The notes: generated from the sequence alone by a model not told the origin. A stretch of DNA of 64,000 nucleotides from Zerene cesonia (GCF_012273895.1 NW_024045135.1:806001-870000); one strand, 5' to 3'; positions 11,470-22,636 are shown, counted from the stretch's first letter. Program-made: numbers and translations.

Positions 11470-11511
11470 CGTCATTAATAACGAAAGCTCCAGTCTTCGT
11501 TATTAATGACG
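11470..11511. repeat. Perfect 16-bp inverted repeat (hairpin)
   Basis: Arms 11470-11485 (CGTCATTAATAACGAA) and 11496-11511 are exact reverse complements around a 10-base loop. A second, imperfect 10-bp palindrome (TCCGAATTAT/ATAATTTGGA) lies just left of it at 11438-11459. Located about 310 bp upstream of the RCC1L-like start codon. Confidence 0.9.
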
Positions 11512-11938
11512 GTAGGACATTTCATTGCCAAAAATCAGGCCGTTATAAAAAATACTTATTATCCATGGTATTATGTGGTGTAAATGTAATATGAAAAGGA
11601 TAATAAATCTGCTGGTAGAACTTAAGAAGAAATTGATCTATTGGTTCAAAAAATATGTTTAAGCATAAGTAGTAAAAGTCGCTTGTCATTCGAGATAGGT
11701 AGGACCTATGTAACATATTGAAAAATTATATATATTACCCAAAATTATATTTAATAGTCAGTAAGTAGGTAAGATTCCAAATTGAGGGTGCTAGGGATAT
11801 TGCACTGAAGCGACTGGTCAAATATTTAATCAATTTTGTGTGGTAGGTCTGAGAATCAGTCAAAATCTTTTTTTCATAGAACTAAATGATAAGGGTAAGA
11901 CAGCACAATCTTTGCTGGATCAGCTAATATATAATAAC

Positions 11939-12075
11939 TAGCTATTCGCCCCGGTTTCACCCGTGGTTCGTATATAGCTTATGTTACTCAGTGTCAACTT
12001 CAGCTTTCTAATGGTGAAAGCATTTTTGAAATCGGTCCAGCCGTTCGCGCGTGATGGTGTGTCCAAGGGAAATAC
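11939..12075 (-). repeat. Helitron-like fragment, second family
   Basis: Begins CTAGCTATTCGCCCCGG and contains AGCATTTTTGAAATCGGTCCAG; the same TTTTTGAAATC-GTCCAG block occurs at 41300, 47165 and 50345. On the minus strand it would end in CTAG after a GC-rich hairpin. It abuts the next Helitron-like copy. Confidence 0.5.
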
Positions 12076-12090
12076 GGATAAATTTTTATA

Positions 12091-12295
12091 TCCTACTATA
12101 ATATTATAAATGCGAAAGTTTGTAATGTGTTTGTTACTCTTTCACGCAAAAAATATTAAACCGATTGCAATGAAATTTGGTACGTAGATGGCTGGAAAAC
12201 TGGAATAACACATAGCATAGCATAGCACACAACTTTTCTCCCGATAATCCTACGGGATACAGACTTACGCGGGTAAAATCGCGGGGCGCAGCTTG
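12091..12295 (+). mobile_element. Helitron-like non-autonomous element, copy B
   Basis: Starts TCCTACTATAATATTATAAA and ends CGCGGGGCGCAGCTTG, where the usual terminal CTAG is changed to CTTG. Length about 205 bp. It carries a small internal tandem expansion of CATAG at about 12210-12225. Same family as copies A and C-F. Confidence 0.75.
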
Positions 12296-12304
12296 TATAT
12301 AGAT

Positions 12305-12540
12305 TTTTTTTTTGTGACTTCGGCAGCTGAGCAGGTGGGTCGCCTGATGGTAAGCGCTACCACCGTCCATGAACATTTGGAGAGCCGTAAGGACGATTAC
12401 AGACATTACGCCTGAACAGATGGATTGTCGCCTTTTATTTGAAAGGGATGAAGAAAGGATTGGCGAGAGGAATACAGGAAAGGACTGGGAAGGTTAAGGA
12501 AAAGGATATGGGCCGCCGGCTCCCCCACTCACTTGCGAAG
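12305..12540 (+). repeat. Dispersed repeat with poly-T head
   Basis: Runs from a T tract through CGCCTGATGGTAAGCG and GGAAAGGACTGGGAAGG to GGCTCCCCCACTCAC. An inverted copy lies at about 20371-20612 (GTGAGTGGGGGAACCGGAGG) and a left-half fragment at 1020-1145. Class unresolved; possibly a SINE or the 3' end of a LINE. Confidence 0.55.
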
Positions 12541-12635
12541 AATCGGAGCGAGCAGAAATAATAATAAAAATAAAACACAAATTCCAACTATTAAACACAT
12601 TTAATTTAAACATTGAATACATGAACCATAGACAA

Positions 12636-15600
12636 CTATTTAATTTTCGACAGGAAATTTGCGCGGTATTGTGTATTTTGGAACAGTGCTTTGATAAGAT
12701 TCCTTAGCTCCTCCGTCTTGAAGTGGACTGCCAGTGGTCCAGTGCCGTCGTTCCAGTGGCTCTCGAGGTCTCTCAGTGAAGCCCCAAGTACGAAGATCAA
12801 CTCTTTGAACTTTGGCCAAGGCTGCACATGACTTTCGACGTCTGCTGGTTTCTAAAGATGGCATGAAGTTTTAATTATAGAACATAAAACAATTTTACAG
12901 AAGTACGGAAGACATTTTATTAAAAATAATAAATTTAAAATAAATATAAGAAAATAAAGCACAACTTAATCAACGATATTCATTTAAATAATTTTTAATG
13001 CAATTTATTAAAACAAAAATTAACCAGAAAAAGTTCCATCGCATACGAAACTCTAGATACAAAAGTTATAACATAAAATCGCTTTGTTGCGACATGAAAA
13101 AAAGACAATCAAACAAATACCGTAATTACGAAATAACGTATTAAATAACGTAGTTTATGAACGGAACATCAATTATTGAAACGTGTAGTAAATTTTTCAT
13201 TAATTGTCTCACGTGAAACAGCTGTGGTGTCTTCTGCACAACGAGGTTGTACATGTCAGTGAGCTGTGTTGCCATCTCTACAGAGATGTCCTCCACTGTG
13301 CACACGCGATGGATTAATTCGTCCAAGAACATGTTCACCAATGTTGCCATTAATCTGCAAAAAAAATGATATTTATATACACTCGTTTTTTATGAAAATA
13401 ATACCTGTACATACTTTATTTTTTTTATTTCATTTATTTTAAACTCTTTTGAGAATATAATAAAGAAAACTTAGGCTCACATTTAGCTGGTGGATACCAT
13501 ACATCTACGTTTTTCTTATCCTTATTATCTATTAGGACTCAAAAAAAGTAATACTAAATAGCAGTGATTATACCACAACAGAACAATTATAACATAACTA
13601 GTTAAAGTACATTGTAAACTTTTAATTTTTTTTTTTAACAAAGAAATATTTTTAAATAAAAAGAAAACGATCATGAGGAGGAATTTTGAAACCGTAGCGT
13701 AAAACTATTTACATATTTTTTTTAATAATTTATTTACCTTGTAAATACATTCGCGGGAAATACTCCGATCCAGACATTCTTCAATATCTGTAACTGTCGC
13801 AAACACTGGCGAACAGCTGCCTCCGCATTCTCGTTTAGTACATCCTTTGCTACGATACAGTTAAGATCTGGAATAAAAGAATATTGTTTCATAAATTTCA
13901 AGTATTCTCTTATATTACAAAAAAAAAAAAATATAAAAATTCAGACTTGCTAGCATTTCTTACAGTCAACCCAGACACATAAAAAAAATATGCAAATAAA
14001 AAGGACATATCATTTTTATGTGTCAATAGTGTAAGCAATGTCGAAAAATTATTTCAGCACATCAGTCTTTAAAGACTCAGTAACTGATTATTATGTTACA
14101 AACCNNNNNNNNNNNNNNNNNNNNNNNNNNNNNNNNNNNNNNNNNNNNNNNNNNNNNNNNNNNNNNNNNNNNNNNNNNNNNNNNNNNNNNNNNNNNNNNN
14201 NNNNNNNNNNNNNNNNNNNNNNNNNNNNNNNNNNNNNNNNNNNNNNNNNNNNNNNNNNNNNNNNNNNNNNNNNNNNNNNNNNNNNNNNNNNNNNNNNNNN
14301 NNNNNNNNNNNNNNNNNNNNNNNNNNNNNNNNNNNNNNNNNNNNNNNNNNNNNNNNNNNNNNNNNNNNNNNNNNNNNNNNNNNNNNNNNNNNNNNNNNNN
14401 NNNNNNNNNNNNNNNNNNNNNNNNNNNNNNNNNNNNNNNNNNNNNNNNNNNNNNNNNNNNNNNNNNNNNNNNNNNNNNNNNNNNNNNNNNNNNNNNNNNN
14501 NNNNNNNNNNNNNNNNNNNNNNNNNNNNNNNNNNNNNNNNNNNNNNNNNNNNNNNNNNNNNNNNNNNNNNNNNNNNNNNNNNNNNNNNNNNNNNNNNNNN
14601 NNNNNNNNNNNNNNNNNNNNNNNNNNNNNNNNNNNNNNNNNNNNNNNNNNNNNNNNNNNNNNNNNNNNNNNNNNNNNNNNNNNNNNNNNNNNNNNNNNNN
14701 NNNNNNNNNNNNNNNNNNNNNNNNNNNNNNNNNNNNNNNNNNNNNNNNNNNNNNNNNNNNNNNNNNNNNNNNNNNNNNNNNNNNNNNNNNNNNNNNNNNN
14801 NNNNNNNNNNNNNNNNNNNNNNNNNNNNNNNNNNNNNNNNNNNNNNNNNNNNNNNNNNNNNNNNNNNNNNNNNNNNNNNNNNNNNNNNNNNNNNNNNNNN
14901 NNNNNNNNNNNNNNNNNNNNNNNNNNNNNNNNNNNNNNNNNNNNNNNNNNNNNNNNNNNNNNNNNNNNNNNNNNNNNNNNNNNNNNNNNNNNNNNNNNNN
15001 NNNNNNNNNNNNNNNNNNNNNNNNNNNNNNNNNNNNNNNNNNNNNNNNNNNNNNNNNNNNNNNNNNNNNNNNNNNNNNNNNNNNNNNNNNNNNNNNNNNN
15101 NNNNTTTTTTTAAGCGTGTATCCTCTTCCCAACGTGACACTGGCAAAATTGTGCAAAAACATAATTGCCATTCAACAAAAAAATTGAATTGAATTGAATG
15201 TTACAAACCAGAAGTCCGTATATTATCCAATATCTGTTTCCTCTGCTGTTGCATCTGCATGGTGAGATACTTGTAGCCGAGGTCCCTCATCTTCTGCACG
15301 AGGTCCACGAAGCTAATTGCATATGAAACCTCGCACCCCTCCATGAGGTTGAGCCATTTGTCACCAAGCGTTTGCAAGTTGTGCGCTAAGTACATGCAGT
15401 TGTTGTGGAAGAGAGCTGTAATAATTATTTTGATACACATTAGGTAGGTACTTATTGCAAATGTGTTTCACCTTTGTTTTTATCAGATGACAAATTTCAT
15501 CATTTTCAGGAATGAGTTGTTCTTCTACATAATCAATTGAAACTATGTCTATTATGTTTCATAAAGAAATACTGATGTTGCAAAAATTGCTGAAAAAATA

Positions 15601-17143
15601 TAATAATTTATCTAAAAAACATTTACTTACCCACATATTGTGGAATTGTGAGTAGGAAATTCTCATGATGGTACGGAACCACAGCATCGTACAACTCGAA
15701 AATCAACCTTGCTGTATTATAAAGCTTTCTGCAAACAACATCTGTACACTGAACTGCCTGTTCCATCAACCCATATACAAGATCTAATAACTCCTGCGCA
15801 GTCTTGGATATCATACACCTCGGGAAATAGAACAGACTGTTTGGCATTGTCGTGTCCAGAATAGTCACTGCTTCATTATAATCGCCATTGCTTAGTCTCC
15901 GTAATCTACCACCTTCAGGAATCTTTTCCACGCCTATCGACATTGATACACTTAAATCCTTCAACATTATACTTCTAGCGGTTTCTAGAAAATACTGGCT
16001 AGATCGATCGGCGAAAAGATAGTCAATATTATTCATATAATTTAACAAAGAGTAGCCCTTCTCAGGATAAAAGTACACTGACGATAAGAACTGTTGAAAA
16101 CTGTGTATTACTGATGTCACTGAGTTGTAAGCTTGCAAATCAGTAATATTATTGGGCACTGTATGAATGAAAACATCTTTAACAATCATTTCCGTGAATT
16201 CGTCACGGAGCTGACGTCCAATCAAACTCATCAGTGTCGTAGACCTCTTAAACTCTACATTTAACTTTTGGCTTAAATAATGGAAGAATAATCTAATGTT
16301 TGTTATAACTTCCTCATAAGTTGGTACATAATCTTTCTTATGTTCTATCGACACTGTAACAACAGTTACATCATCGGTTTCTGAATAAGTCAGGCAATAC
16401 TCATGCATGAATGGTATAAGAACCTCTTTCATAATAAACTGTGCCAATTCATCAACACGTTCATCCAGTTTCTTACATTTGTCTAAAGCGTTTAACACAT
16501 CTATGCTTAACAAAGATTCATTCAGAGTCAATGTTATGGTGACTGTGGTACAATTCCTATCATCAGTCCTGGAATTGAAACAAACCATTCTGTCCCATTC
16601 CAAGAATAAATCTCTGACTATATTTTCTAAAATCAACTGGCCAGTAACTTTTGCATTGCTATATATTTCCAACTGATCGAAACCCTCTGATGGATTTTCT
16701 ATATACATAAGTAAATCATATACAGCTTCCACAGCTCTAGTAAAGCTCTGAACTTCCTTTCCTTCTTCAAATTCCTTTAAATATTTCCCACAGTTAATAA
16801 TATCATTAACTATACTGTACGCAAACGTCACTGATTCTAGTTCCTTAGCAATCAAATCATGACTCTCTATAGACTTCAGAATTTCAGCCATAGTAACCGT
16901 TTCTATTTCTTGTTTACAAGCTTCCATTTCTTGGACTAGACCCTGGCTTTCAGCACACAATTCATTTCCCTCTTTCAAAACGGCTGCTACATCAAAATCA
17001 TTATTGTTCAAAAATACTTTCATTTCAGCTTTGGCTTTTTCAATTTCTTTCAATATAACAGGGATTTTCTGTGACGGTGTCCAATTAGTTTCATCAGGTG
17101 TAAATAAATTTGCAATAATAGAATCAACATCATTGTCCGCCAT
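12636..17143 (-). CDS. zw10: Centromere/kinetochore protein zw10
   Basis: Five exons on the minus strand (17143-15631, 15415-15209, 13867-13738, 13354-13213, 12851-12636) sum to 2208 nt, 735 residues; Drosophila Zw10 is about 721 and human ZW10 779. ZW10 is the Rod-Zwilch-Zw10 subunit that recruits dynein and checkpoint proteins to kinetochores, and in interphase part of the NRZ/Dsl1 tether for Golgi-to-ER vesicles. The long first exon encodes the helical N-terminal and middle regions. The best-kept blocks are ALFHNNCMYLAHNLQTLG (exon 2) and the C-terminal WNDGTGPLAVHF and NLIKALFQNTQYRA (exon 5). I placed the exon 4 donor at GTGAGA (after PQLFH), which joins in frame to KPADVESHVQPW; a longer open frame to 13141 is intron. 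Intron 2 holds a 1000-N gap. The ATG follows the upstream gene's stop codon by one base (see the dicistron finding). Confidence 0.92.
14105..15104. other. Assembly gap of 1000 N
   Basis: Exactly 1000 N in intron 2 of zw10; exons 2 and 3 on either side join in phase. The right edge (15105-15195) ends in a TTGAA tandem tail (GAATTGAATTGAATG), which looks like the 3' end of a retroelement, so the gap may hide a transposon. Confidence 0.9.
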
Positions 17144-17144
17144 T

Positions 17145-17579
17145 TTAATATTTTCTTTTTGATCTTTCTTTTTTAATAGTAGGATCTGGTTTTTTATCGT
17201 ATTTGGGGGATTTGTTATGAGAATTTCGATGGGTATTTCTTGAGGTATTGTATTTGTTGGAGCTTACGGCATGCCGAAGTGTGTTGACTAGAAAACGTTT
17301 ATTGGTCTTCTGTTGAGGGCCCTTCACCCAACCGGAGGGACCAACTATTTCAGCTCTAGCAGCACCTTGCACTGCTTCTCTTATTAGCTCTTCTACTGCT
17401 AGTCTGTAATCATATAATTGCAGTTAATCTAATGAGATGGAACATATCAATTTTATACACTTAAAAAGCAAAAACTTGATTAAAACATTTTAATAATATT
17501 ATTGAACATACTTTTCTAAGGCTTCGTCATCTAGCACTTCTTTATCCGGGTTTTTTGTAACATCTTGTGTATCTGTCAT
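17145..17579 (-). CDS. POLR1D isoform-2-like protein
   Basis: Two exons on the minus strand (17579-17512, 17403-17145) give 108 residues. The core, from AVEELIREA at 25-33 through RAEIVGPSGWVK at 39-50 to KTNKRFLVNTL at 55-65, matches the conserved motif of the alternative human POLR1D isoform 2 and of insect proteins named POLR1D-like; it is not the RPAC2 polymerase-subunit fold. The C-terminal ~40 residues are a basic, Lys/Arg/Ser/Asn-rich tail. Molecular role is unknown; a nuclear function is likely from the tail but is inference. The stop TAA (17147-17145) is one base from the zw10 ATG on the same strand, so both may be read from one mRNA. The ATG at 17579 is the first in the exon, and the intron has a GTATGT donor. 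It faces SSR2 head to head about 660 bp away. Confidence 0.85.
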
Positions 17580-18242
17580 AGTTTGAAATAAATAATTACT
17601 TCTTATCTCGTCTCCTCGATATGATAACTAGTAATCAGCGTCTTAAAACATTTCTGTTTCCATACCGATCAAAAACAACAAAAATTCAATAAAATCCTCC
17701 CTTCGCTCTTTCCTTCATTCTATAAATGACACTTGTCATTTTAATGTATGCGTTTATCTAACGGTTTAAGAATACATTTTGATGACCACAAGAATTATCA
17801 TAATTTATTTAAATTCGTAAAGTTGGATTGCATTTTTGTCACATTGTTTTCTTCTCTATCAAATGAAGATAAAATGCTGAAACGTGAAAAAAATATTTTT
17901 TAAGATTTAATGGATATATACATATAAATTTGAACGCATTATTTTATCTTACACTGCCAATGCTGCCGACGCGTGGAGTGAAACGTCAGCCACGTATGAA
18001 AGATTGTCAAATCGGAACATTTCACTTTTGCGATTGTTGGCTACCATCGAAATTGTTATTTATTTTATACTAGAATTTTAAGTAACTATAAGGTATGTTT
18101 AACCATATTTAACGATACAACACTTTAAATATGGATATATTGTCTATTGTATAATTTTAAATGAGTTTTTCATTCAGATTATTTACAAAATCGCTTATTG
18201 GATTCTATCTCACTTACGAAATTTGTTCTTTTTCCAGAAAGA
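17580..18242. promoter_or_regulatory. Divergent promoter region, POLR1D-like/zw10 and SSR2
   Basis: About 660 bp between two head-to-head start codons. For SSR2 I infer a 5'-UTR exon ending at 18092 (AAG then GTATGT), an intron 18093-18237, and the coding exon from 18238 after TTTTTCCAG. Upstream, GCCACGT at 17989-17995 matches the XBP1-type unfolded-protein-response core, and CCAAT lies at 17957-17961, with CGTGG at 17972. These would suit an ER translocon gene, but they are short motifs and the assignment is inference. Confidence 0.5.
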
Positions 18243-19931
18243 ATGGCTGCAAAAATATTTTCGTTAGTTCTTCTAATCGTCGCTGCTGTAGTAGCGGACG
18301 AGGAAGCAGCTGTCGCTCGGCTACTAGTCTCGAAACAAGTATTGAACAAATACTTAGTGGAAAACATGGATATTCTGATTAAATACACTCTGTACAATGT
18401 TGGAACAGCTCCAGCGGTGGATGTGAAGCTCGTGGACAATGGTTTCCACCCAGAAGTGTTCACGGTTGTTGGTGGGCAACTTACAGCTGAGATCGACAGA
18501 ATTCCCCCACAGACCAACGTATCACACGTAGTCACCGTTAGGTCGAACAAATACGGTTATTTCAACTTTACCGCTGCTGAGGTTACTTACAGGCCAAGCG
18601 AAGACTCCACTGAGGTAAGAAACTATCTAGAATATCTATTCAGGTTTTTATAATAGGTACAAATATATTCAACACACTGTTTACTTAATTACTATAACAT
18701 ATTAAAGATACAGATTTTTGACAGACTTGCTTGGATTTAAATTTAATTATATACATTTATTATATTTTATTTTATTTTATATACTATAAGGAGGCAGGAG
18801 GATAAATTATAAAATAAAAAACTGCTTAGGTCACTTCACTTAATTACGTGAGACATTCTAGAGGGAAAGGGTGCAGTTGATTCTCACTTAAAACTTATGT
18901 TGAGGAAGTGGTGGTGGATTTTTAAATACACCTCATGTATTAATTAATTATTTGACACCCTCTATTCATCTGTTAAAAAAAAAAGGGAAAGATTTCATTT
19001 TTTTCTCATCCTTTTCTTGTGTTATTTATAAAATTATTTTAGAGTCATAAAACTTCAATTTTACTAAGATTCAAAGACAAAATTACCTATACACTAAATA
19101 AGCGCAGTTTATCCAACTAAATCCAAGGAAGCTCACAGTAACTCAAATGTTATCATTCCATATTTTTAGGTAATTTCAAATGACATGTGAATTTATATAA
19201 AAATATAATTGAAATTCTCATGTCACAGTGTATGTATGCAAATTCCATATCGAACATTTTTAACTTTTTTAAATCTGTGGTCTAGTCCATGATGGAATAA
19301 TATTTTCCTATACAAATGAATTATAATTATCTGTTTTTATGTTGTTATAAAATATCGTATAGATCTTCAATATCATAATTCCGATTTTACTTGTAATAAA
19401 TTTTTTAAGTGCAACTTTTTTATAGTAACCATATTTATACAAAATCCTATCCTACTAATATTATAAATGCGAAAGTTTGTAAGGATGTGTGTGTTTGTTG
19501 CTCATTCATGCAAAAACTACATAACCAATTGCAATGAAATTTGGCACGTAGACAGCTGGACAACTGGAATAACATAAAGGCAACTTTTAATCCTCATATT
19601 CCTTCGGGATACGGACTTACGCTGGTGAAACCACGGGGTGCAGCTAGTACGTTATAAATTTGATGATATACTTAGAATTACAATATGTTTATTGCAAAAA
19701 TAAATTACAGGAAAAATATATTATTTCCAGGTGCAATTCTCAATTAGCAGTGCCCCGGGAGAAGGTGCTATTGTCGCCTTCAAGGACTACGACCGCAAAT
19801 TCTCATCCCACATTCTTGACTGGGCAGCATTTGCAGTCATGACTCTGCCATCTCTGGCCATTCCATTTGGTCTATGGTATTCTTCCAAAACAAAATATGA
19901 GAAACTCGCGAAACCGAAAAAGACTCATTAG
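18243..19931 (+). CDS. SSR2: Translocon-associated protein subunit beta (TRAP-beta, SSR2)
   Basis: Two coding exons (18243-18614, 19731-19931) give 190 residues, against about 183 in vertebrates. TRAP-beta is one of four TRAP subunits beside the Sec61 channel in the ER membrane and helps translocation of secretory proteins. Seen in order: a hydrophobic signal peptide (residues 1 to about 18, FSLVLLIVAAVVA); a lumenal beta-sandwich domain with FNFTAAEVTY (N-glycosylation motif NFT); a transmembrane segment near residues 151-172 (FAVMTLPSLAIPFGLWY); and a short basic cytosolic tail, KLAKPKKTH. The exon join is phase 0 (STE then VQFSIS). The intron contains a Helitron-like copy. Poly(A) signal AATAAA at 20291. 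Confidence 0.94.
19450..19647 (+). mobile_element. Helitron-like non-autonomous element, copy C
   Basis: About 198 bp in the SSR2 intron, sense to the gene, ending 83 bp before the exon 2 boundary. Starts TCCTACTAATATTATAAATG and ends with the GTGAAACCACGGGG hairpin and CAGCTAG. The start is preceded by an extra TCCTA. Confidence 0.8.
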
Positions 19932-20370
19932 GTTAAGTTTTAGTTAGGTTAGGTAATTTACAAAAAAGTAGTGATGTTGATAAAGAATATCCATTTTAAA
20001 ACTCAATTCTGCTTAGATCCATTGTCTATATGTTGTATTCACAGTCCGAGTAGTGTTAATTTATTTGATTATAAAGTGTAATGTCATATCTCAACTGTTA
20101 AGATTTATAATTATAACATAAAACACTGTTAATTAATTTTTTTTAATTAACTTTGCATTTTAAACTTAGTCAATCAAACTCTATGATTGTATTAGCACAA
20201 AATAATGTACATCCCTATTTTATCCCAACATTACTTTTCATGCTCATTTCGAATCATCTTCATCCTCATTGTTATTAATTTATATAAAACAATAAATTGA
20301 TTTTTAATTTAGTTGGTGTTTTTTTACATTTTAAATATTAATTAGTAGCAAAGAATAAATTTGTTTGTAT

Positions 20371-20612
20371 GTGGGAGTCGAGCACGTCTGGCTAGAATGG
20401 GCTCGGCTCGGCTCACCACACCCCCACAGAAGACGGGCGAGAAATAGTACTACGCTACTGTTTTATTCGGTGAGTGGGGGAACCGGAGGCCTTTTCGTTA
20501 CCCTTCCTAGTCCTTTTCTTTATTCCTCTCATCAATCTCTTTCCAATTTAGCGTTGGCAATCCATTGGTAGAGGCGTAACTCCCAGCGCGACCCACCAGC
20601 CAGTTTTTGTGA
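20371..20612 (-). repeat. Dispersed repeat, inverted copy
   Basis: GTGAGTGGGGGAACCGGAGG and CCTTCCTAGTCCTTTTC mirror the right half of the repeat at 12305-12540. The right edge (GCGACCCACCAGCCAG) corresponds to its left part. Class unresolved. Confidence 0.5.
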
Positions 20613-21165
20613 CTCACCAAAGACAAATGCAAATAAACGACCTTTGCAGCTAAGCGTAAAATTCGCCACATTTTAATGTCATGTCATTTTAAAAAATAAC
20701 ATGTAGGTATATACCTCTCAAAACCTTAAGCAATTACATTAAATATTCCATATAAATAACATATCAATCAATCAAATGAGGAGTAAGAACAAGAGATAAA
20801 TAAAATCAGAAGTATGAAGAGCACAACAGGTGGTCTAATCGCTTGAGCAACGATCTCTCCCAGATAACCTGGTGGACAAGGAAAACGCAGTGTATATTAA
20901 TGTAAAACAAATATAAGACTGAAGTCAGCTTTTACACTCTTCCTGGACACCCGATGACTATTTCGACGGTATCTAATCCTATTACAGTATCGATTAAAGA
21001 TTACTTAAGCTATTCAAATATTTATTCCCTGAATCCACCGGATACCGTTTTTACATATTATGAAGTATGAACAACCTTTCTGAATGAAACAAAATTAAAA
21101 TATATGTAATGAAAATTGCAGATATATTATGTAATATTGCCCATCTATTTCCTATGACTTAGAAA

Positions 21166-21267
21166 TTAGAATACGTTAAACCTACAGGCTATACCAAGTG
21201 CCAACGCCATCCAAAGTCCAGTCATAATATGTTTAAAAAAATAGGCTTCCCGTAAACGTTTTCCCAT
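21166..21267 (-). pseudogene. Possible COX6C-like relict (small membrane protein)
   Basis: A 33-codon frame on the minus strand with a basic start (MGKRLREAYFFKH) followed by one hydrophobic segment and RFNVF then a stop. Twenty residues from HIMTGL align without gaps to the matrix/membrane segment of cytochrome c oxidase subunit 6C as I remember it: His, Leu, Arg/Lys-Phe and Val fall in register. The conserved C-terminal half of COX6C (RK..Y..FY..YD) is not present in any frame nearby, so this would be a broken copy or a single exon. Chance resemblance is a real possibility. Confidence 0.25.
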
Positions 21268-22586
21268 TTCCGAAAATTTCGAAAATTTGAAAAATTTATA
21301 ATACAACAGATCAATAAAACGAAAGTTGTACGGTACGTATTTATCAAAATTGTTATTTAAGAGCAAACAAGTCTGAATGACGTAATCTTGATTGAATGTA
21401 ATAATGCGCTTAATGGTAAATAAGTACCTACACTTATTTTTATTGTATAAAATTAATATCTGGTTTGTCCTGTAGGTACTGTAATAGAACTATTTACATA
21501 TAGGTAGTACAATTTGCATGTTGGAAATTATTTTTACTTTAAAAATGGTCACTGACGTCTCTGAAGGGGGGTACAACTCCAAATTCTGAAATAAAAAGAA
21601 ATGAGCTGAAAGACAACAATTTACTACCAAATACTAAACGAACCATGTCAATCAGTTACAACCCATGGAACTATTGAGTAACAAAACAAAATAAAACATC
21701 AGTCGAATTGGAATTCTTCGCTTTTGGGACGTCGCGTGGGCTGATAAGCAAGACAACAAAAATCGTATCGTCCACGTAAACGAAACCGCAGATGCTAGTA
21801 AAATAATAAAACAATATCATTCTTTATCTTACATAAATATGTACAAACATACTTTTATGTACTAAGAAGGATTAAAGGTATCAATACACGAAATTGGAAT
21901 ACTACCTAAATCATAAATGATATTAATTTTCTTCAGCGGTACGCCCGCCATCGCTCGCATTGAGTGTAGAGTCGGAATTAATGGCGCCCTTATATCGAGG
22001 CATAAGTATAATTTTCGATGATTCATGAGTATTTCTATTTCTAATATTTATTCCTAGTAGTTAGTAATTAAAATTTCATTTCTCTTCCGCTATTTTCCAA
22101 CATAATGAACAATTCAATGAGAAGACTAGCTAATTGTTACCTTTGTGTCATGCATTTTGGCGACCCTTACCATCTGGCGCTTGGAGCATTTCACCCGCTC
22201 TACCTCAGAGCCGGCACTAATTTTATTGATGATCCTCAGAATTTATGTAACTCTTCACTGTGAAAGCAAATAAGTACAAACTACTTTCCTTCTTTCTTCC
22301 TCCTTATTAGAAACCTGCAATGAAGCCTAACGATGCTAGATTTAATTGCGCTAAGAAATACTCCCTTCTTGACTTGTCTACATTGTTAACAAATAAGCAT
22401 TAATTGTTATACCTAAATACATGTTTCTCGTGTATTTATTACAAGACTGCTTGCATTAATTCGACTGAACATTATTGTGTAACGTTGCTTTCACAGGTGC
22501 GTGATACTCTTGTATATAACCTTTAAAATGTTATGTCACTATCATATACTAGTAGGAACTAAGTAGTTTACAGTAGTAGAAGTAGA

Positions 22587-22636
22587 AGTACAATTTATTT
22601 TGTATTATGCTACCTATATCGAAAATAAATTGTACT
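22587..22636. repeat. Perfect 15-bp inverted repeat
   Basis: Arms 22587-22601 (AGTACAATTTATTTT) and 22622-22636 are exact reverse complements around a 20-base spacer. Intergenic; no element ends recognised. Confidence 0.85.

Larger units (their letters stand above)
11159..12635. other. Repeat-filled spacer between RCC1L-like gene and zw10
   Basis: Contains a perfect hairpin (11470-11511), a minus-oriented Helitron-like fragment (about 11939-12075), a plus-oriented Helitron-like copy (12091-12295) and a dispersed repeat (about 12305-12540). The zw10 3' UTR must lie in the right-hand end (TTTAAT at 12600, i.e. ATTAAA on the minus strand). No gene seen. Confidence 0.6.

Noticed and set aside
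13141..13212. Extension of zw10 exon 4 to an in-frame stop
   Set aside because: The GTGAGA donor at 13212 joins in frame to the conserved C-terminal exon 12851-12636; the extension has no family similarity.
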